From the NCBI GenBank assembly GCA_007570785.1, contig ML661885.1:32646331-32710330 (forward strand): 64,000 nt of DNA, written 5' to 3'. Every line of letters begins with the position of its first letter. Position 1 is the first letter of the stretch. The translations under genes and the position numbers were made by a program. The stretch is from Antilocapra americana. Its lineage: Eukaryota; Chordata; Mammalia; Artiodactyla; Antilocapridae. A model generated the notes under the pieces. That model saw nothing but the letters and a program-made list of their open reading frames with translations, searched no databases and was not told the DNA's origin. Below are positions 1-9,400 of the stretch, piece after piece.

Positions 1-747
1 ATTCCTAGAGCTTTTGTTTCTCAAGAGAACCTTGACTTAGAGGCTTAGAGGGAAGATAGTGATTTTGGAACAAGAATCGGGGGCTGGCAAACAAAAACTC
101 TGGAGGGTACATGAGAGATTCTAGAAAATATATGTGCAATAAGTGATGGAGGTCAATTAGTAGAAATTTAGGCAAATCAGACACAGGGAAAAAGCAGAGA
201 GAACAGAAGGAGCCCAGTTCTCTGAAGGGGCAGAAGTAAGGGCAGAAAGCAGGGTTCAGAAGGGAAGGAAGATGAAGGCTCTGTGGAACTGCAAGTACTC
301 TTTTATACAAACTGGTTGCTCTAGTCACTATAGGTTTGAAAGAGGTTTATTTTTCTCTTACATAATATAGAAAATGAAAATGATAACAAATAAAATCTGG
401 TTCAATCAGAGTCTCAGAACATCTGAGTTGAGATTCATATCTAATAATATTCTGATTGGTGACCCAAGTTTTGAGCTGAGCAAAGGACTGTAGGTAGGTA
501 AGTTAGGTGCTTTTCTCCATTTATAAAATGGCTCTACTGCTTCACAATAATTTACTTGGGCAAGTCTTTGACATCTCTTTTGTTTGTTGGCTTTTGGAAT
601 GGGGAGTCACTTCCTCCATAAATCTCTCCTCTGTTCTCCTCTGATGGGTATTTCTCTCATATTTTCTCATTACAGCCCATATTTCGATTATAACAGTATT
701 TATTACACTGTATTAGCTTACTTGTCTGTATTTCATAATCTTTTTAT
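1..747. other. Unique AT-rich sequence, no feature recognised
   Basis: I see no recognisable repeat, exon or RNA gene here. Open frames on both strands are short and lack any family signature. The segment ends where a minus-strand LTR begins. Confidence 0.5.
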
Positions 748-850
748 GGGTTCATTAGTTTCCTAGGGCTACGATAGCATAGTACACGAACTAGGTGGCT
801 TAACACAACAGAAAATTTATTATCTCTAGTTCTGGAAGCTAGAAGCACAA

Positions 851-981
851 ATGTATTTATTTATTTATTTTTTGACCTCACCTCACAGCATGTGGGATCT
901 TAGTTCCCCAACCAGGGATTGAAAACCTGCCTCCTGCAGTGGAAATGTGGTGTCTTAACTGCTGGACCACCAGGGAAGTCC
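851..981 (-). mobile_element. CHR-type tRNA-derived SINE (cetartiodactyl)
   Basis: Read on the minus strand it begins GGACTTCCCTGGTGGTCCAG, runs through a tRNA-like part, then 'ACTAAGATCCCACATGCTG', and ends in a (AAAT)n tail, seen here as TTTATTTATTTATTTTTT at 854-872. It sits inside the MaLR LTR. Confidence 0.85.
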
Positions 982-1050
982 TGAGGTTTAAGATCAAGAC
1001 ATCAGCTGAGTTCTCTGAAACCTAGATAGGGGTGAATCTTGCCTTGCCAT

Positions 1051-1142
1051 TTGCAGCTTCTGATGTTTGCCAGAGACATGGACTTGTGGACACAGAGGGG
1101 GAAGGAGAGGGTGGGACGAACTGAAAGAGTAGCACTGACATA
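1051..1142 (+). repeat. Source copy of a 92-bp local duplication (LTR/L1 junction)
   Basis: This segment spans the junction of the LTR (TTGCAGCTTCTGATGTTTGC) and the L1 3' UTR (ACATGGACTTGTGGACACAG...). It matches 2555-2646 with only two substitutions. In this copy the L1 continues naturally to the right (CATATATATGCT, the target of the next SINE), so this is the ancestral location. Confidence 0.9.
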
Positions 1143-1150
1143 TATATGCT

Positions 1151-1408
1151 GCTGCTGCTAAGTCGCTTCAGTCGTGTCCGACTCCATGAGACCCCATAGA
1201 CGGCAGCCCACCAGGCTCCCCCGTCCCTGGGATTCTCCAGGCAAGAACACTGGAGTGGGCTGCCATTGCCTTCTCCAATGCATGAAAGCGAAAAGTGAAA
1301 GTGAAGTTGCTCAGTCTTAGTGACCCCATGGACTGCAGCCTATCAGGCTCCTCCGTCCATGGGATTTTCCAGGCAAGAATACTGGAGTGGGTAGCCGCTG
1401 CCTTCTCC
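1151..1408 (-). mobile_element. Bov-A2 SINE (dimeric) with 12-bp TSD
   Basis: Two Bov-A monomers in tandem, each showing the reverse complement of CGACTGAGC...CCAGTGTTCTTGCC...GGAGAAGG. A perfect 12-bp target-site duplication CATATATATGCT lies at 1139-1150 and 1409-1420. The target is the L1 3' UTR. The frame at 1168-1425 on the minus strand is a SINE by-product, not a gene. Confidence 0.95.
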
Positions 1409-1453
1409 CATATATATGCTACCATGTGTTAAATAGATAGCTAATGGGAAGCT

Positions 1454-1881
1454 TAGTCATGTATGGAAGTCAGAGTTGGACCATAAAGAAGGCTGAGCAC
1501 TGAAGAACTGATACTTTCAATCTGTGGTGCTGGAGAAGACTCTTGAGAGTCCTTTGGACAGTAGGGAGATCAAACCAGTCAATCCTAAAGGAAATCAGCC
1601 CTGAAAATTAATCTGAAGGGACTGATGCTGAAACTGAAGCTCCAATACTTTGGCCACCTGATGCAAAGACCCAACTCATTGGAAAAGACCCTGATGCTGG
1701 GAAAGACTGAGGGCAAGAGGAGAAGGGGCAACATGATGAGATGGTTGAATGGCATCACTGACTCAGTTGACATGAGTTTGAGTAAGCTCTGGGAGACAGT
1801 GAAGGACAGGGAAGCCTGGCATGCTGCAGTTCAAGGGGTCACAAAGAGCCAGACATGACTTAGCTACTGAACAAAAACAAC
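1454..1881 (+). mobile_element. BovB (RTE) LINE 3' end, with TSD
   Basis: Starts in the C-terminal part of the BovB reverse-transcriptase ORF ('GTCATGTATGGAAGTCAGAG', encoding a YGSQSWT-like stretch related to the usual YGCESWT) and runs to the 3' terminus AGCCAGACATGACTTAGCTACTGAAC. The 77-aa frame at 1625-1858 is the tail of that ORF, including [10 protein letters not shown] and DREAWHAAV motifs. An in-frame stop near 1610 separates it from upstream codons. A(A/G)TGGGAAGCT is duplicated at 1443-1453 and 1882-1892. The copy is 5'-truncated and inactive. Confidence 0.9.
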
Positions 1882-1984
1882 AGTGGGAAGCTGCTGTATA
1901 ACACGGGGTGCCCATCCCAGAACTCTGTGATCACCTGGGATGGTGATTGGGAGGGAGGCTCAAGAACAAGGGGGGATATATATA

Positions 1985-2276
1985 GACAAAAAGTGAAAAT
2001 CTGACTCTTTGTGACCCCATGGACTATACAGTCCATGGAATTCTCGAAGCCAGAATACTGGAGTGGGTAGCCATTCCCTTCTCCAGGGTAATCTTTCCAA
2101 CTCAGGGATCAAACCCAGGTCTCCCACATTGCTGGTGGATTCTATACCAGTTGAGCCACCAGGGAAGCCCAAGAAGACTGGAGTGGATAGCCTATCCCTT
2201 CTCCAGTGGATCTTCCTGACTCAGGAATCAAACTGAGGTCTCAGGTGGATTCTTTATCAGCTGAAATACCATATAT
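1985..2276 (-). mobile_element. Bov-tA SINE with internal tandem duplication
   Basis: Contains the Bov-A part, then the tRNA-Glu-like part ending ...GAGCCACCAGGGAAGCCC at about 2153-2170. A second partial copy follows of 'GACTGGAGTGGATAGCCTATCCCTTCTCCAG' plus the tRNA-like part. An imperfect target duplication GGATATA(T/G)ATA flanks it at 1974-1984 and 2277-2287. It lies within the L1 3' UTR. Confidence 0.85.
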
Positions 2277-2277
2277 G

Positions 2278-2295
2278 GATATAGATATCTATATC
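2278..2295. repeat. 18-bp perfect palindrome
   Basis: GATATAGATATCTATATC equals its own reverse complement. It sits at the SINE/L1 border in AT-rich DNA. It probably reflects simple-sequence drift rather than a protein site. Confidence 0.8.
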
Positions 2296-2554
2296 TATCC
2301 ATGTATACAGATTACAGCTGATTCACATTGCTGTACAGCAGAAACCAACACAACATTGTAAAAAAAAAACCCTCCAATTAAAAAATAAAATAATAACAAA
2401 AAAAGAAACCGTTTACATTCCATGACTTGAAGATACATCATTCTAATCTTGTCTTCTGTTGCCACATGACCATCTTTTCTCTGTCTCTCTCCTTTTTTTA
2501 TAAAAGCACACCAGTCATATTGCATTAAGCACCCACCCTACAACAGGGTGATGA

Positions 2555-2646
2555 TTGCAGCTTCTGATGTTTGCCAGAGACATGGACTTGTGGACACAGA
2601 GGGGGAAGGAGAGGGTGGGATGAACTGAAAGAGTAGCACTAACATA
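2555..2646 (+). repeat. Daughter copy of the 92-bp LTR/L1 junction segment
   Basis: It matches 1051-1142 except for C to T (GACGAACT to GATGAACT) and G to A (CTGACATA to CTAACATA). It interrupts the LTR about 1.4 kb downstream of the source. The 10-mer TAAGCACCCA occurs on both sides (2526-2535 and 2645-2654). There is no poly(A) tail. Retrotransposition of a fragment carrying LTR sequence upstream of an L1 is unlikely, so template switching during replication or repair is favoured. Confidence 0.85.
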
Positions 2647-2728
2647 AGCACCCATCATATTCTTAATTGTTATATTGGCAATGAGTCTATTTCCAAATAA
2701 GTTCACATTCTAAGGTACTGGGGGACTA

Positions 2729-2750
2729 CACCCCCCTTTTTTGGGGGGTG
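2729..2750. repeat. C6-T6-G6 inverted repeat with G-rich flank
   Basis: CACCCCCC, a TTTTTT spacer, then GGGGGGTG forms an 8-bp perfect stem. The following GGAGGGG adds G-runs on the plus strand. It falls where the LTR consensus has a G-run, so it is an expanded homopolymer. Confidence 0.75.
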
Positions 2751-2790
2751 GAGGGGCACAATTCAATCCATAACAGAGAACAAGGATTGT

Positions 2791-4399
2791 GTCTACTTTC
2801 TCTTGTTTACATTTGTATCCTTAGCAATTATTCCATTGCCAAGCATATAGAATATGTTCTATTAAAATTCTGATGCATAAATGAATGTATGAATAGGGAA
2901 ATAAGTTTGTACTAAGAAATCACATTCCATTCGCAAATCAAAGAAATTCATGTAGAGAGGGTAGAAAATTCTAAGACACTTCAAATTTCACAGTTCTGTG
3001 ATTCTTTAGTTTCAACACTGGTTTGGTTTCAGCTATTTAGAAAAGGCCTATGAATAGAAATTGTGAACCAATTACAAATATGTAAATCCCAAATAGACAA
3101 GATGTATTTAAATACCAAAAAGGATATTCTAGTACATAAAATTGCATGTCTATTATTTAGATTTTTAGGGGATTTCAAGGGTCTTTGCCCTGGGATCTTA
3201 AGTTGATTTGTTTTTAGGCTAGTTAGGAGAGAGCCAAAGAAACGATTTGAGTTGTAAGACTGGCATCTTCTGGCTAGCACTGGAGAGTGCAGAAAGGTTG
3301 AAACAGAAAGGGAAATAAATGGAGTCATTTGGGGTTTAACTGTTAAACATTGGAGAGAAAAATATATATATATATATATATATATAAATAATAGAAAGAT
3401 ATTCACAGGTACACAATTGCATTTTTAGAGAGAGAGAGTGAGCATATGGCTTATAAAATATATTTTGTGGTGTTCACCAGAATCGATTTTGGTCTTAAAG
3501 AAGAAAGTGAGGGAAAGATAAAACACAAAAGAAGAGACCATTCAGGAACTGAGCATAAGGAAATAGATTGAACACGAATACTCCTGATGAAAGACTAATG
3601 CTCTGGAGTTCTTAGAGGAGATGTGGGAAAATTATGAGAGCCTTCTTGTCAATTGGACTCTTGTTTTTCTGTGGTCCCAAGGCAGAGCTGTGGTTGGATA
3701 TGAGAGGTCTTGCTAGGAGTTCCCATTTGTATTTTCTGCCATGTATGACCAGATCCCTTGTCCTGATTTCAGGAATACCATTGGGCTAATTATTCCTTCT
3801 TTTTTGAGACATGTGCATCCTTTCTTACCTTCTAGCTTATTCTCCAGTTTGTTATTATCCTTGTCTCCACAGTTTCATTTTTTCTTTCATGATGCTGCAG
3901 TGCAGAGTGCATTTCAGAGCACAGAGGTATCCTGAGCGCCCCTGATGCCTCTGTGCTAGCCACATCATTCCTTGTTTGTCTCGATTCTGAAAGGAGGACA
4001 GGAAGAGAAAGAGAGAGCATATGGAACTCATCAGTCATTTAAACTATTGAGAATCGTTTATAGGTTGGGGGTGAGAGATGGAGGGGTTACAAAGTGATCA
4101 GCATGATAGACTGGGTTTATACCCTGGGAGCAGTGGAGACGGATTTAAGCGAAAAACTGGAAAGAAGTAACAATTAATTATTTAATCATTATTGTGGTAA
4201 GTGCTTCTAAGGACAAACGGGGTACCAGAGAAGTATATAATAGGGAGTTCTGATCTAATTTAAATGGAAAGAAATATTTTCTAGACATAGAACATTTAAG
4301 CTGATATAAAATGAATAAATGTACTTTAGCTAAAGGAAAGGCAGCATTAAAAACAGAGACAAAAGCATGTATTAAAGTACTTATACAAGAACAGCAAAC
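2791..4399. other. Unique sequence with one (TA)n tract
   Basis: No gene or recognisable repeat apart from a (TA)n microsatellite at 3362-3386. The minus-strand frame at 3029-3406 reads through that microsatellite and shows no family features. Confidence 0.5.
3362..3386. repeat. (TA)n microsatellite
   Basis: Uninterrupted AT dinucleotides, about 12 units. Confidence 0.95.
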
Positions 4400-4615
4400 A
4401 AGAATCCTCTTATAGCTGTGTGCCAGGCAAAAATTGATAATTTCATATATATTATTTGATCCTCATAACAACAAAAGTGTCAAGTGAGTACATTATTGCA
4501 TCCATATTACAGATGAGAAACTGAGGCCTCGATATATTAAGTACTTTGTCTAAGATCACAGAGCTAGTAAACAGCCACTTGAGAACTGAACTAGACATCA
4601 AGAATCTGGATGCAT
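4400..4615 (+). mobile_element. MIR SINE
   Basis: Contains the MIR core in order: TTTGATCCTCATAACAAC, TTACAGATGAGAAACTGAGG, then AAGATCACAGAGCTAGTAAAC and a degenerate tRNA-unrelated tail. Divergence is high, as expected for this family. Confidence 0.8.
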
Positions 4616-4619
4616 AAAG

Positions 4620-4745
4620 AAAGAAAGGTTGCAGCGGGTGGAATTTGGAGAAGTAAGAAGGGACCAGGTCCTGTTGGGCCTTATGGCTATGTTAAAAGAG
4701 TTTGGCTTTTATTCTAAGAGTGGTTGGACACTATCGACAGATAAC
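4620..4745 (+). repeat. Fragment of an old interspersed repeat, family not assigned
   Basis: TTGGGCCTTATGGCTATG followed by GTTTGGCTTTTATTCTAAGA resembles the same module at 33,715-33,740 (GATTTTGGTCTTTATTCTAGG). Other parts of this repeat appear at 33.3-33.8 and 37.3-38.2 kb. Confidence 0.5.
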
Positions 4746-4982
4746 TAAGTGGGGATGTAGCGTGGTGGATCTTGCTTTTTCTTAAAGTCAGTCTGGTTGC
4801 ATTATGGACAGAGAACTTGACTGGCTCCCTCTGAGATAAGCAGGAGGAAAATACCTTTCCGAACTGTCTCCATGTTTGTATACTCTGCAAAAACAGCATT
4901 GTTATTTAACAGTCAACACTATAGCATAAGAGAATAAAGGGTGTGCACATATTGCTGACACAGGAAATGTTAGTGTTTTTTT

Positions 4983-5430
4983 TGTAGCAGGGCTGCACCC
5001 CACAAGCCTATAAGGCCTGTACTTGCCTTGCTTCAAGACTGAAGAAAGAGCCTGGGGTCAGCTACAGAGACATCAGTGATTTGATGGATGGGGGTGCTTA
5101 CATGTCTGTAGCAAGGACCCGGAGCAACACCCCGCTATGTGCGACGGCAGGCAAGCAGCACATGGCGGCCGTCTTCTCTCTCTCCTGAGAATGAGGGTTA
5201 TAAGAGGGATTGACATCAGGTGGGCTCATTAGCTACCAGGGAAACCACCGGAGGGGCAGGCCTTTCCCCGCCCCTTTGATGAGAACAATCATCAGCTGGG
5301 GGCTGGGGGCAAGTGCTCAGGAAGGTCAGTCAGGAGCATAGGGTGTAGCTGAAGCAGGCACTGGTCCGGGGGGAAGTGTACAGATATCAAGAGAACAGCT
5401 ATGTTGGGTGGCCTGACTATACATCTGTGC
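4983..5430. other. GC-richer block, possibly a solo LTR
   Basis: Begins TGTAGCAGGGCTGCACCCCA and is clearly richer in G+C and CpG than its surroundings (CGGCGG-like and CCCCGCCCC motifs near 5165 and 5268). It includes a TATAAGAG element at 5199-5206. A TG start and TATA-like box suit an LTR, but I could not place a CA end or a target duplication. No protein is encoded. Other possibilities are a small conserved element or part of an untranslated exon. Confidence 0.3.
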
Positions 5431-5504
5431 AAAAGATACTGAATATTAGATATGAAAGAAATGGAAACAAATATGCCATCTGCATGCCCATGTGTACAAT
5501 GCAT

Positions 5505-5729
5505 GTGTGCTAAGTCGCTTCAGACGTGTCAAATTCTTTGCGACCCTACAGACTGTATGTAGCCCGCCAGACTCCTCTGTTCATGGAATTCTCCAGGCAG
5601 GAATACTGGAGTGGGTTGCCATGCCTTCCTCCCCGGGATCTTCCTGACCCAGGGATTGAACCTGTGTCCCTTATGTCTCCTACACTGGCAGGCAGGATTT
5701 TTTTTACCACTAGTGCCACCAGGGTTGCC
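5505..5729 (-). mobile_element. Bov-tA SINE
   Basis: Full Bov-tA on the minus strand, from GTGTGCTAAGTCGCTTCAG (3' part) to the tRNA-like end CACTAGTGCCACCAGGG. All open frames over this interval on both strands are SINE by-products. Confidence 0.93.
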
Positions 5730-5797
5730 CTCAGAGCACAATATTGACACATATAATGTAATAACACATGATAGGGTCACACTTTATTGTTACTCTT

Positions 5798-5955
5798 CAG
5801 CTGCAGTTCAGCATCAGTCCTTCCAGTGAAAATTCAGGATTGATTTCCTTTAGGATTGACTGGTTTGATCTCTTTATAGTCCAAGGGACTCTCAAGAGTC
5901 TTCTCCAACACTGCAATTCGGAACATAAGTTCTTTGGCGCTCAGAGCTGCCAAAT
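5798..5955 (-). mobile_element. BovB LINE internal fragment
   Basis: Reverse complement of the BovB ORF segment that includes TTGAGAGTCCCTTGGACT and AATCCTAAAGGAAATCA. It is truncated at both ends, with no 3' terminus and no visible target duplication. Confidence 0.85.
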
Positions 5956-6440
5956 CAATGAAGGAATAAAGCCAGGGAAACTCTCAAATCTTCATGGAGA
6001 AAGAGGGATTTGAAGATGCTTTCTCACAAGGCAGCTTCTTGGAGGTGGCGATCATAGGAGTAGGGGAACTTGATGATAACAATATAATGATAAATAAGGG
6101 AACAAGGGGAAAAAGAGGAAAGAATGAAAAGTGGAAGGAGATGGGAAAAGGTCAGAAACGGGAAGGATGGCATACTTAGTATTTCTAAGCTGGGAAAATT
6201 GTGTTGGAGTGTGTGTTTGTGTGTGTGTTTGTTTGTGTACATACAAGTATCTTGATTATGTGCACAAGAGAATCATCAGTGCACTGCTAGCTACCGAGGA
6301 GTCCTTTTCTTTTCATTTCACATCTGTCTGTGAGGTGTGCACCGTTAGATTGGAGCACATAAATAAGCCAAGGTTATCCCCTAGAATTGTTCACTGAGAC
6401 ACACCAAATAAAATTAGAGTGGGTTTCTGGAGTTCTTCCT
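5956..6440. other. Unique sequence with a (TG)n tract
   Basis: Contains an imperfect TG/TTTG tract at 6209-6238. No gene recognised. The frames at 5994-6397 are low-complexity purine-rich or TG-derived. Confidence 0.5.
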
Positions 6441-6451
6441 AGAAACTAGTT

Positions 6452-6719
6452 GGCTGCTGCTGCTGCTAAGTCGCTTCAGTCGTGTCCGACTCTGTGCGAC
6501 CCCATAGACAGCAGCCCACCAGGCTCCCCTGTCCCTGGGATTCTCCAGGCAAGAACACTGGAGGGGGTTGCCATTTCCTTCTCCAACACATGTGTGCATG
6601 CTAAGTCGCTTCAGTTGTGTCGGACTCTGTGTGACCGTGTGGACAGCAGGCCACCAGGCTCCTCTGTCCACAGGATTCTCTAGGCAAGAATACTGAAGTG
6701 GGTTGCTATTTCCTTCTCC
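6452..6719 (-). mobile_element. Bov-A2 SINE (dimeric) with 11-bp TSD
   Basis: Two Bov-A monomers separated near 6585-6600 (CACATGTGTGCATGCTAAGT). AGAAACT(A/G)GTT is duplicated at 6441-6451 and 6720-6730. A (GCT)n run lies at its left edge. Confidence 0.95.
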
Positions 6720-6730
6720 AGAAACTGGTT

Positions 6731-7689
6731 TATTAAAAAAAAAAACCTCTTAATAGTGACAATTGTTTTATTCTTTTGTGTTATGTTTGATGTTTTCAAA
6801 TCAATTTTTAATGGGTCTCTTACTTGCTATATGAAATATATTTTAAAACTGATGAAGTGAGCTTAGCACTCACTTCAAAAATATTTCCTGGCAAATATTT
6901 CTGGTAGCAAAGGGAGGTATTTGGTAAGGGCAGACTGTGAATCTACTGATAAATTAGAAAGTGATAAAGGAAGAATGCAATTTATTTTGTAGCCAAAGGC
7001 TAATGAAACATTTTTGCAAATCAGTTGTTAAATAAATGATTCCTTTAAAAATAAAACTCTAGAAATACAACATTTGGTCTGTGCACAATGTGTAATCTTT
7101 TCAAATCTTTTCAGGATATCTTTATACAATCTTGTTTTTAAGGCTTCTTAGAAGGAAAAATATGTTTAGTTAAAAAGATAAGTACTTTTAAAACTATAGT
7201 GTTTATGGTGCATAATTTAACTTAAATGGAAAATGTTTAAATGCATCTAATGATATCTTTTAACAATTGTACATTTGCAATATAATTGTCCTTCCTATTT
7301 GCATAAGATAAAAGAAAATGAAATTCAATATTAAATACTTTAAGGAATACAGTTATATCCCTTAATATAAGGGAGATCATGATGTTATATTCTAATAAGT
7401 AAACCATAAAATTCTGTACATCTACCAAACACAGAATGCAATTAAATTTACACCTGTAAGTGTAGTTAATGGAAATTTATTTTTAGCTTGAGAAATGAAA
7501 TATGCAAATAGAATAGAGCCCCTGAACTCCTACTTTACTTGAATAAATCTTCCTGAAAAATGTAATCCAAGCTAACAAGAAATATCAAAAGCAAAAAGAA
7601 ACAAAAATACAGAGGAAAATCAGATGACATTCAATCAGTAGGAGTGGTTAAATGGGGAAAAACAAAAATTTCACATGTATTGAATGCCA
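6731..7689. other. AT-rich unique sequence
   Basis: No gene, RNA or repeat family recognised. Confidence 0.5.
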
Positions 7690-7865
7690 ACTGGGAGCTG
7701 ATACTGTGATGATTGTTTTGCATATGCTGTTATAGTTAACCTTCAGAACAATCCACTGAAGTAAGTATTGTCATATACATTTACAGACAAGATCATATAG
7801 CTACTATGTAACACTTCTGGGATTCAAACTGGAAGATATCAGTCCAAAGCCTGGAACTGTTATAT
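7690..7865 (+). mobile_element. MIR SINE
   Basis: Diverged MIR: TTAACCTTCAGAACAATCC, AAGTAAGTATTGTCATATACATTTACAGACAAG, then GGGATTCAAACTGGAAG in the position of the usual GGGATTCGAACCC. Confidence 0.65.
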
Positions 7866-8516
7866 AGACTCAGAGATGCATGAGGTGATTAAAATTATGT
7901 GAGGAATATTTTAAGGATGGGATGAAATTATATGAAGAATACTTTGAGGAGTTATAAAAAATTTCCAAGTCAATAAAGCAAGAGATATATTTTGCTATTA
8001 GTTTCTTATAGCCTTATAATGACTCCAATTACATGTGTAATTATATTTATATATATTAATTAACATATTTGTACATGCTATGGTCAGTGTTTACAGAATG
8101 CACACGGTGTTTGACACTGTATTAGTAGCCAGCAAGGGATACATCAAAGAACCCTCAGGGAGCATAAGTTCTAGTAGGGGAAACAAACAATAGCAGATTT
8201 TGATAATTAGTAGGTAGAACCACATTAAACTGCCATATTGATTGAATATTGGAGTTTCATGTGGCTCAACCTAAAAATCAAAATATTTAAGTACATTTCA
8301 GAAGTGTGTCTACAGACATTCAGGACATGTATTTCTATTAATTGTACATTCTTGTACATATTCTCTTTGGGATCAGGTATGCACTGGCATCCAGAGAGCA
8401 GTTAGTGTGTGGAGGCTTTTATTTATCACAATAAATCTGATCAACTTCTTATGAATCACCCAACCTTTGGTTTAGTTTTCTACTAAACTCTCAGGTGATA
8501 TTTGGCAACATCTGGA
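7866..8516. other. Unique sequence, with a possible old repeat trace
   Basis: At 8100-8200 the order 'GTTTGACACTGTATTAGTAG', 'GGGATACATCAAAGAACCCTCAGGGAGC' resembles the left part of the unnamed old repeat seen elsewhere in the window. Nothing else is recognised. Confidence 0.35.
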
Positions 8517-8525
8517 GACATTTTT

Positions 8526-8703
8526 ATTGGGGGGAGGGGTTGGTGGGGGATTCCCTGGTGGCTCAGATGGTAAAGAATCTGCCTGCAATTCAGGAGACCT
8601 GGGTTCAACCCCTGGGTTAGGAAGATCCCCTGGAGAAGGGAATGACAACCCACTCCAGTATTCTTGCCTAGAGAATTCCTGGACAGAGAAGCCTAGCAGG
8701 CTT
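8526..8703 (+). mobile_element. Bov-tA SINE, 3'-shortened, with 9-bp TSD
   Basis: tRNA-like part TTCCCTGGTGGCTCAGATGG, then Bov-A to GGACAGAGAAGCCTAGCAGG, where it stops short of the usual CA-rich tail. GACATTTTT is duplicated at 8517-8525 and 8704-8712. Confidence 0.92.
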
Positions 8704-8794
8704 GACATTTTTGGCTGTAACAACTAGGGAAGTAATGCTGAGTAGATCTCTAAGTAGAAACCAGGAATGCTGTTAAACATTTTAAAATGTCCAT

Positions 8795-8885
8795 GATGGG
8801 ATCTTGGTTCCCAGAGCAGGAACTGAATCCATGCTTCCTAAACTGGAAGACAGATTTTCAATCACTGGACCACCAGGGAAATCTC
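8795..8885 (-). mobile_element. CHR-type SINE fragment
   Basis: Ends ...CTGGACCACCAGGGAAATC, the reverse complement of the CHR 5' end, and contains GGGATCTTGGTTCCCAGAGCAGG. The 3' part is missing. Confidence 0.75.
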
Positions 8886-8924
8886 TAAACAAATTTATTT
8901 TGAAAGAAAGTGTCAAAAGGTTGG

Positions 8925-9400
8925 TGGTGGGAGGGATAAATTAGGAAGCTGGGATTAATATATACACACTGCTATAAAGGAAATAGATAAACAAGGACCT
9001 ACTATATAGCACAGAAAATGCTGCTCAATATTCTGTAATAACTTATATGGGAAAAGCATCTGAAAAAGAATGGATATATGTATTGTCTTTGTGTTAGCTG
9101 ACCAGTTGTGTCTGACTTTTTGTGACCCCATGAACTCAAGCCCACCTGGCTTCTCTGTCCATGGAATTCTCCAGGAAAGAATACTGGAGTGAGAAGTCAT
9201 TCCTTTCTCCAGGGGATCTTCCTGACCCAGGGTTTGAACTTAGGTCTCCTGCATTGCAGGCAGATTCTTTGCTATCTGAGCGAGCAGGGAAGTCTGAATA
9301 TATGTAAATGTGTAACTAAATCACTTTGCTGTACACCTGAAACTAATACAACATTGTTAATCAATTTTACTCAAATATAAAGTTTTTATTTAAAAGTGAA
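8925..9400 (+). mobile_element. Artiodactyl L1 3' UTR split by a SINE
   Basis: GGTGGGAGGGATAAATTAGG, CAAGGACCTACTATATAGCACAG and ATGGGAAAAGCATCTGAAAAAG precede the SINE. ATGTAAATGTGTAACTAAAT, TGCTGTACACCTGAAACTAATACAACATTG and an AT-rich end follow it. The order matches the 3' end of an artiodactyl L1. It is non-coding. Confidence 0.8.
9083..9295 (-). mobile_element. Bov-tA SINE nested in L1, with 11-bp TSD
   Basis: G(G/A)ATATATGTA is duplicated at 9072-9082 and 9296-9306, so the L1 target can be read across the insertion. It ends in the tRNA-like part at TGAGCGAGCAGGGAAGTC. Confidence 0.92.

Larger units (their letters stand above)
1074..2404 (+). mobile_element. Artiodactyl L1 3' UTR, 5'-truncated, split by three younger insertions
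   Basis: The L1 3' UTR starts at ACATGGACTTGTGGACACAG (about 1076) and is interrupted at 1151-1408 by a SINE, at 1454-1881 by BovB and at 1985-2276 by another SINE. It resumes each time at the right place: ACCATGTGTTAAATAGATAG at 1421, GTGGGAAGCTGCTGTATAAC at 1883, and CAGCTGATTCACATTGCTGT near 2315. It finishes CACAACATTGTAAAAAAAAAA followed by an A-rich tail to about 2404. It has no coding capacity. Confidence 0.8.
748..2790 (-). mobile_element. MaLR-type LTR (MLT1-like), fragmented by later insertions
   Basis: The left end reads as the reverse complement of the familiar MaLR LTR terminus (TTAGTTTCCTAGGGCTA, then GGTGGCTTAACACAACAGAA and TTCTGGAAGCTAG, 750-842). The pieces resume at about 982-1073, 2405-2554 (with the 'CACACCAGTCATATTGCATT' part near 2505-2525) and 2645-2780 (CAAATAAGTTCACATTCTAAGGTACTGGGGG then CAATTCAATCCATAACAG). 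The internal LTR order is preserved, so this is one old LTR opened by a CHR SINE, an L1 and the elements nested in that L1. No retroviral coding sequence is visible. The exact subfamily is uncertain. Confidence 0.7.
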
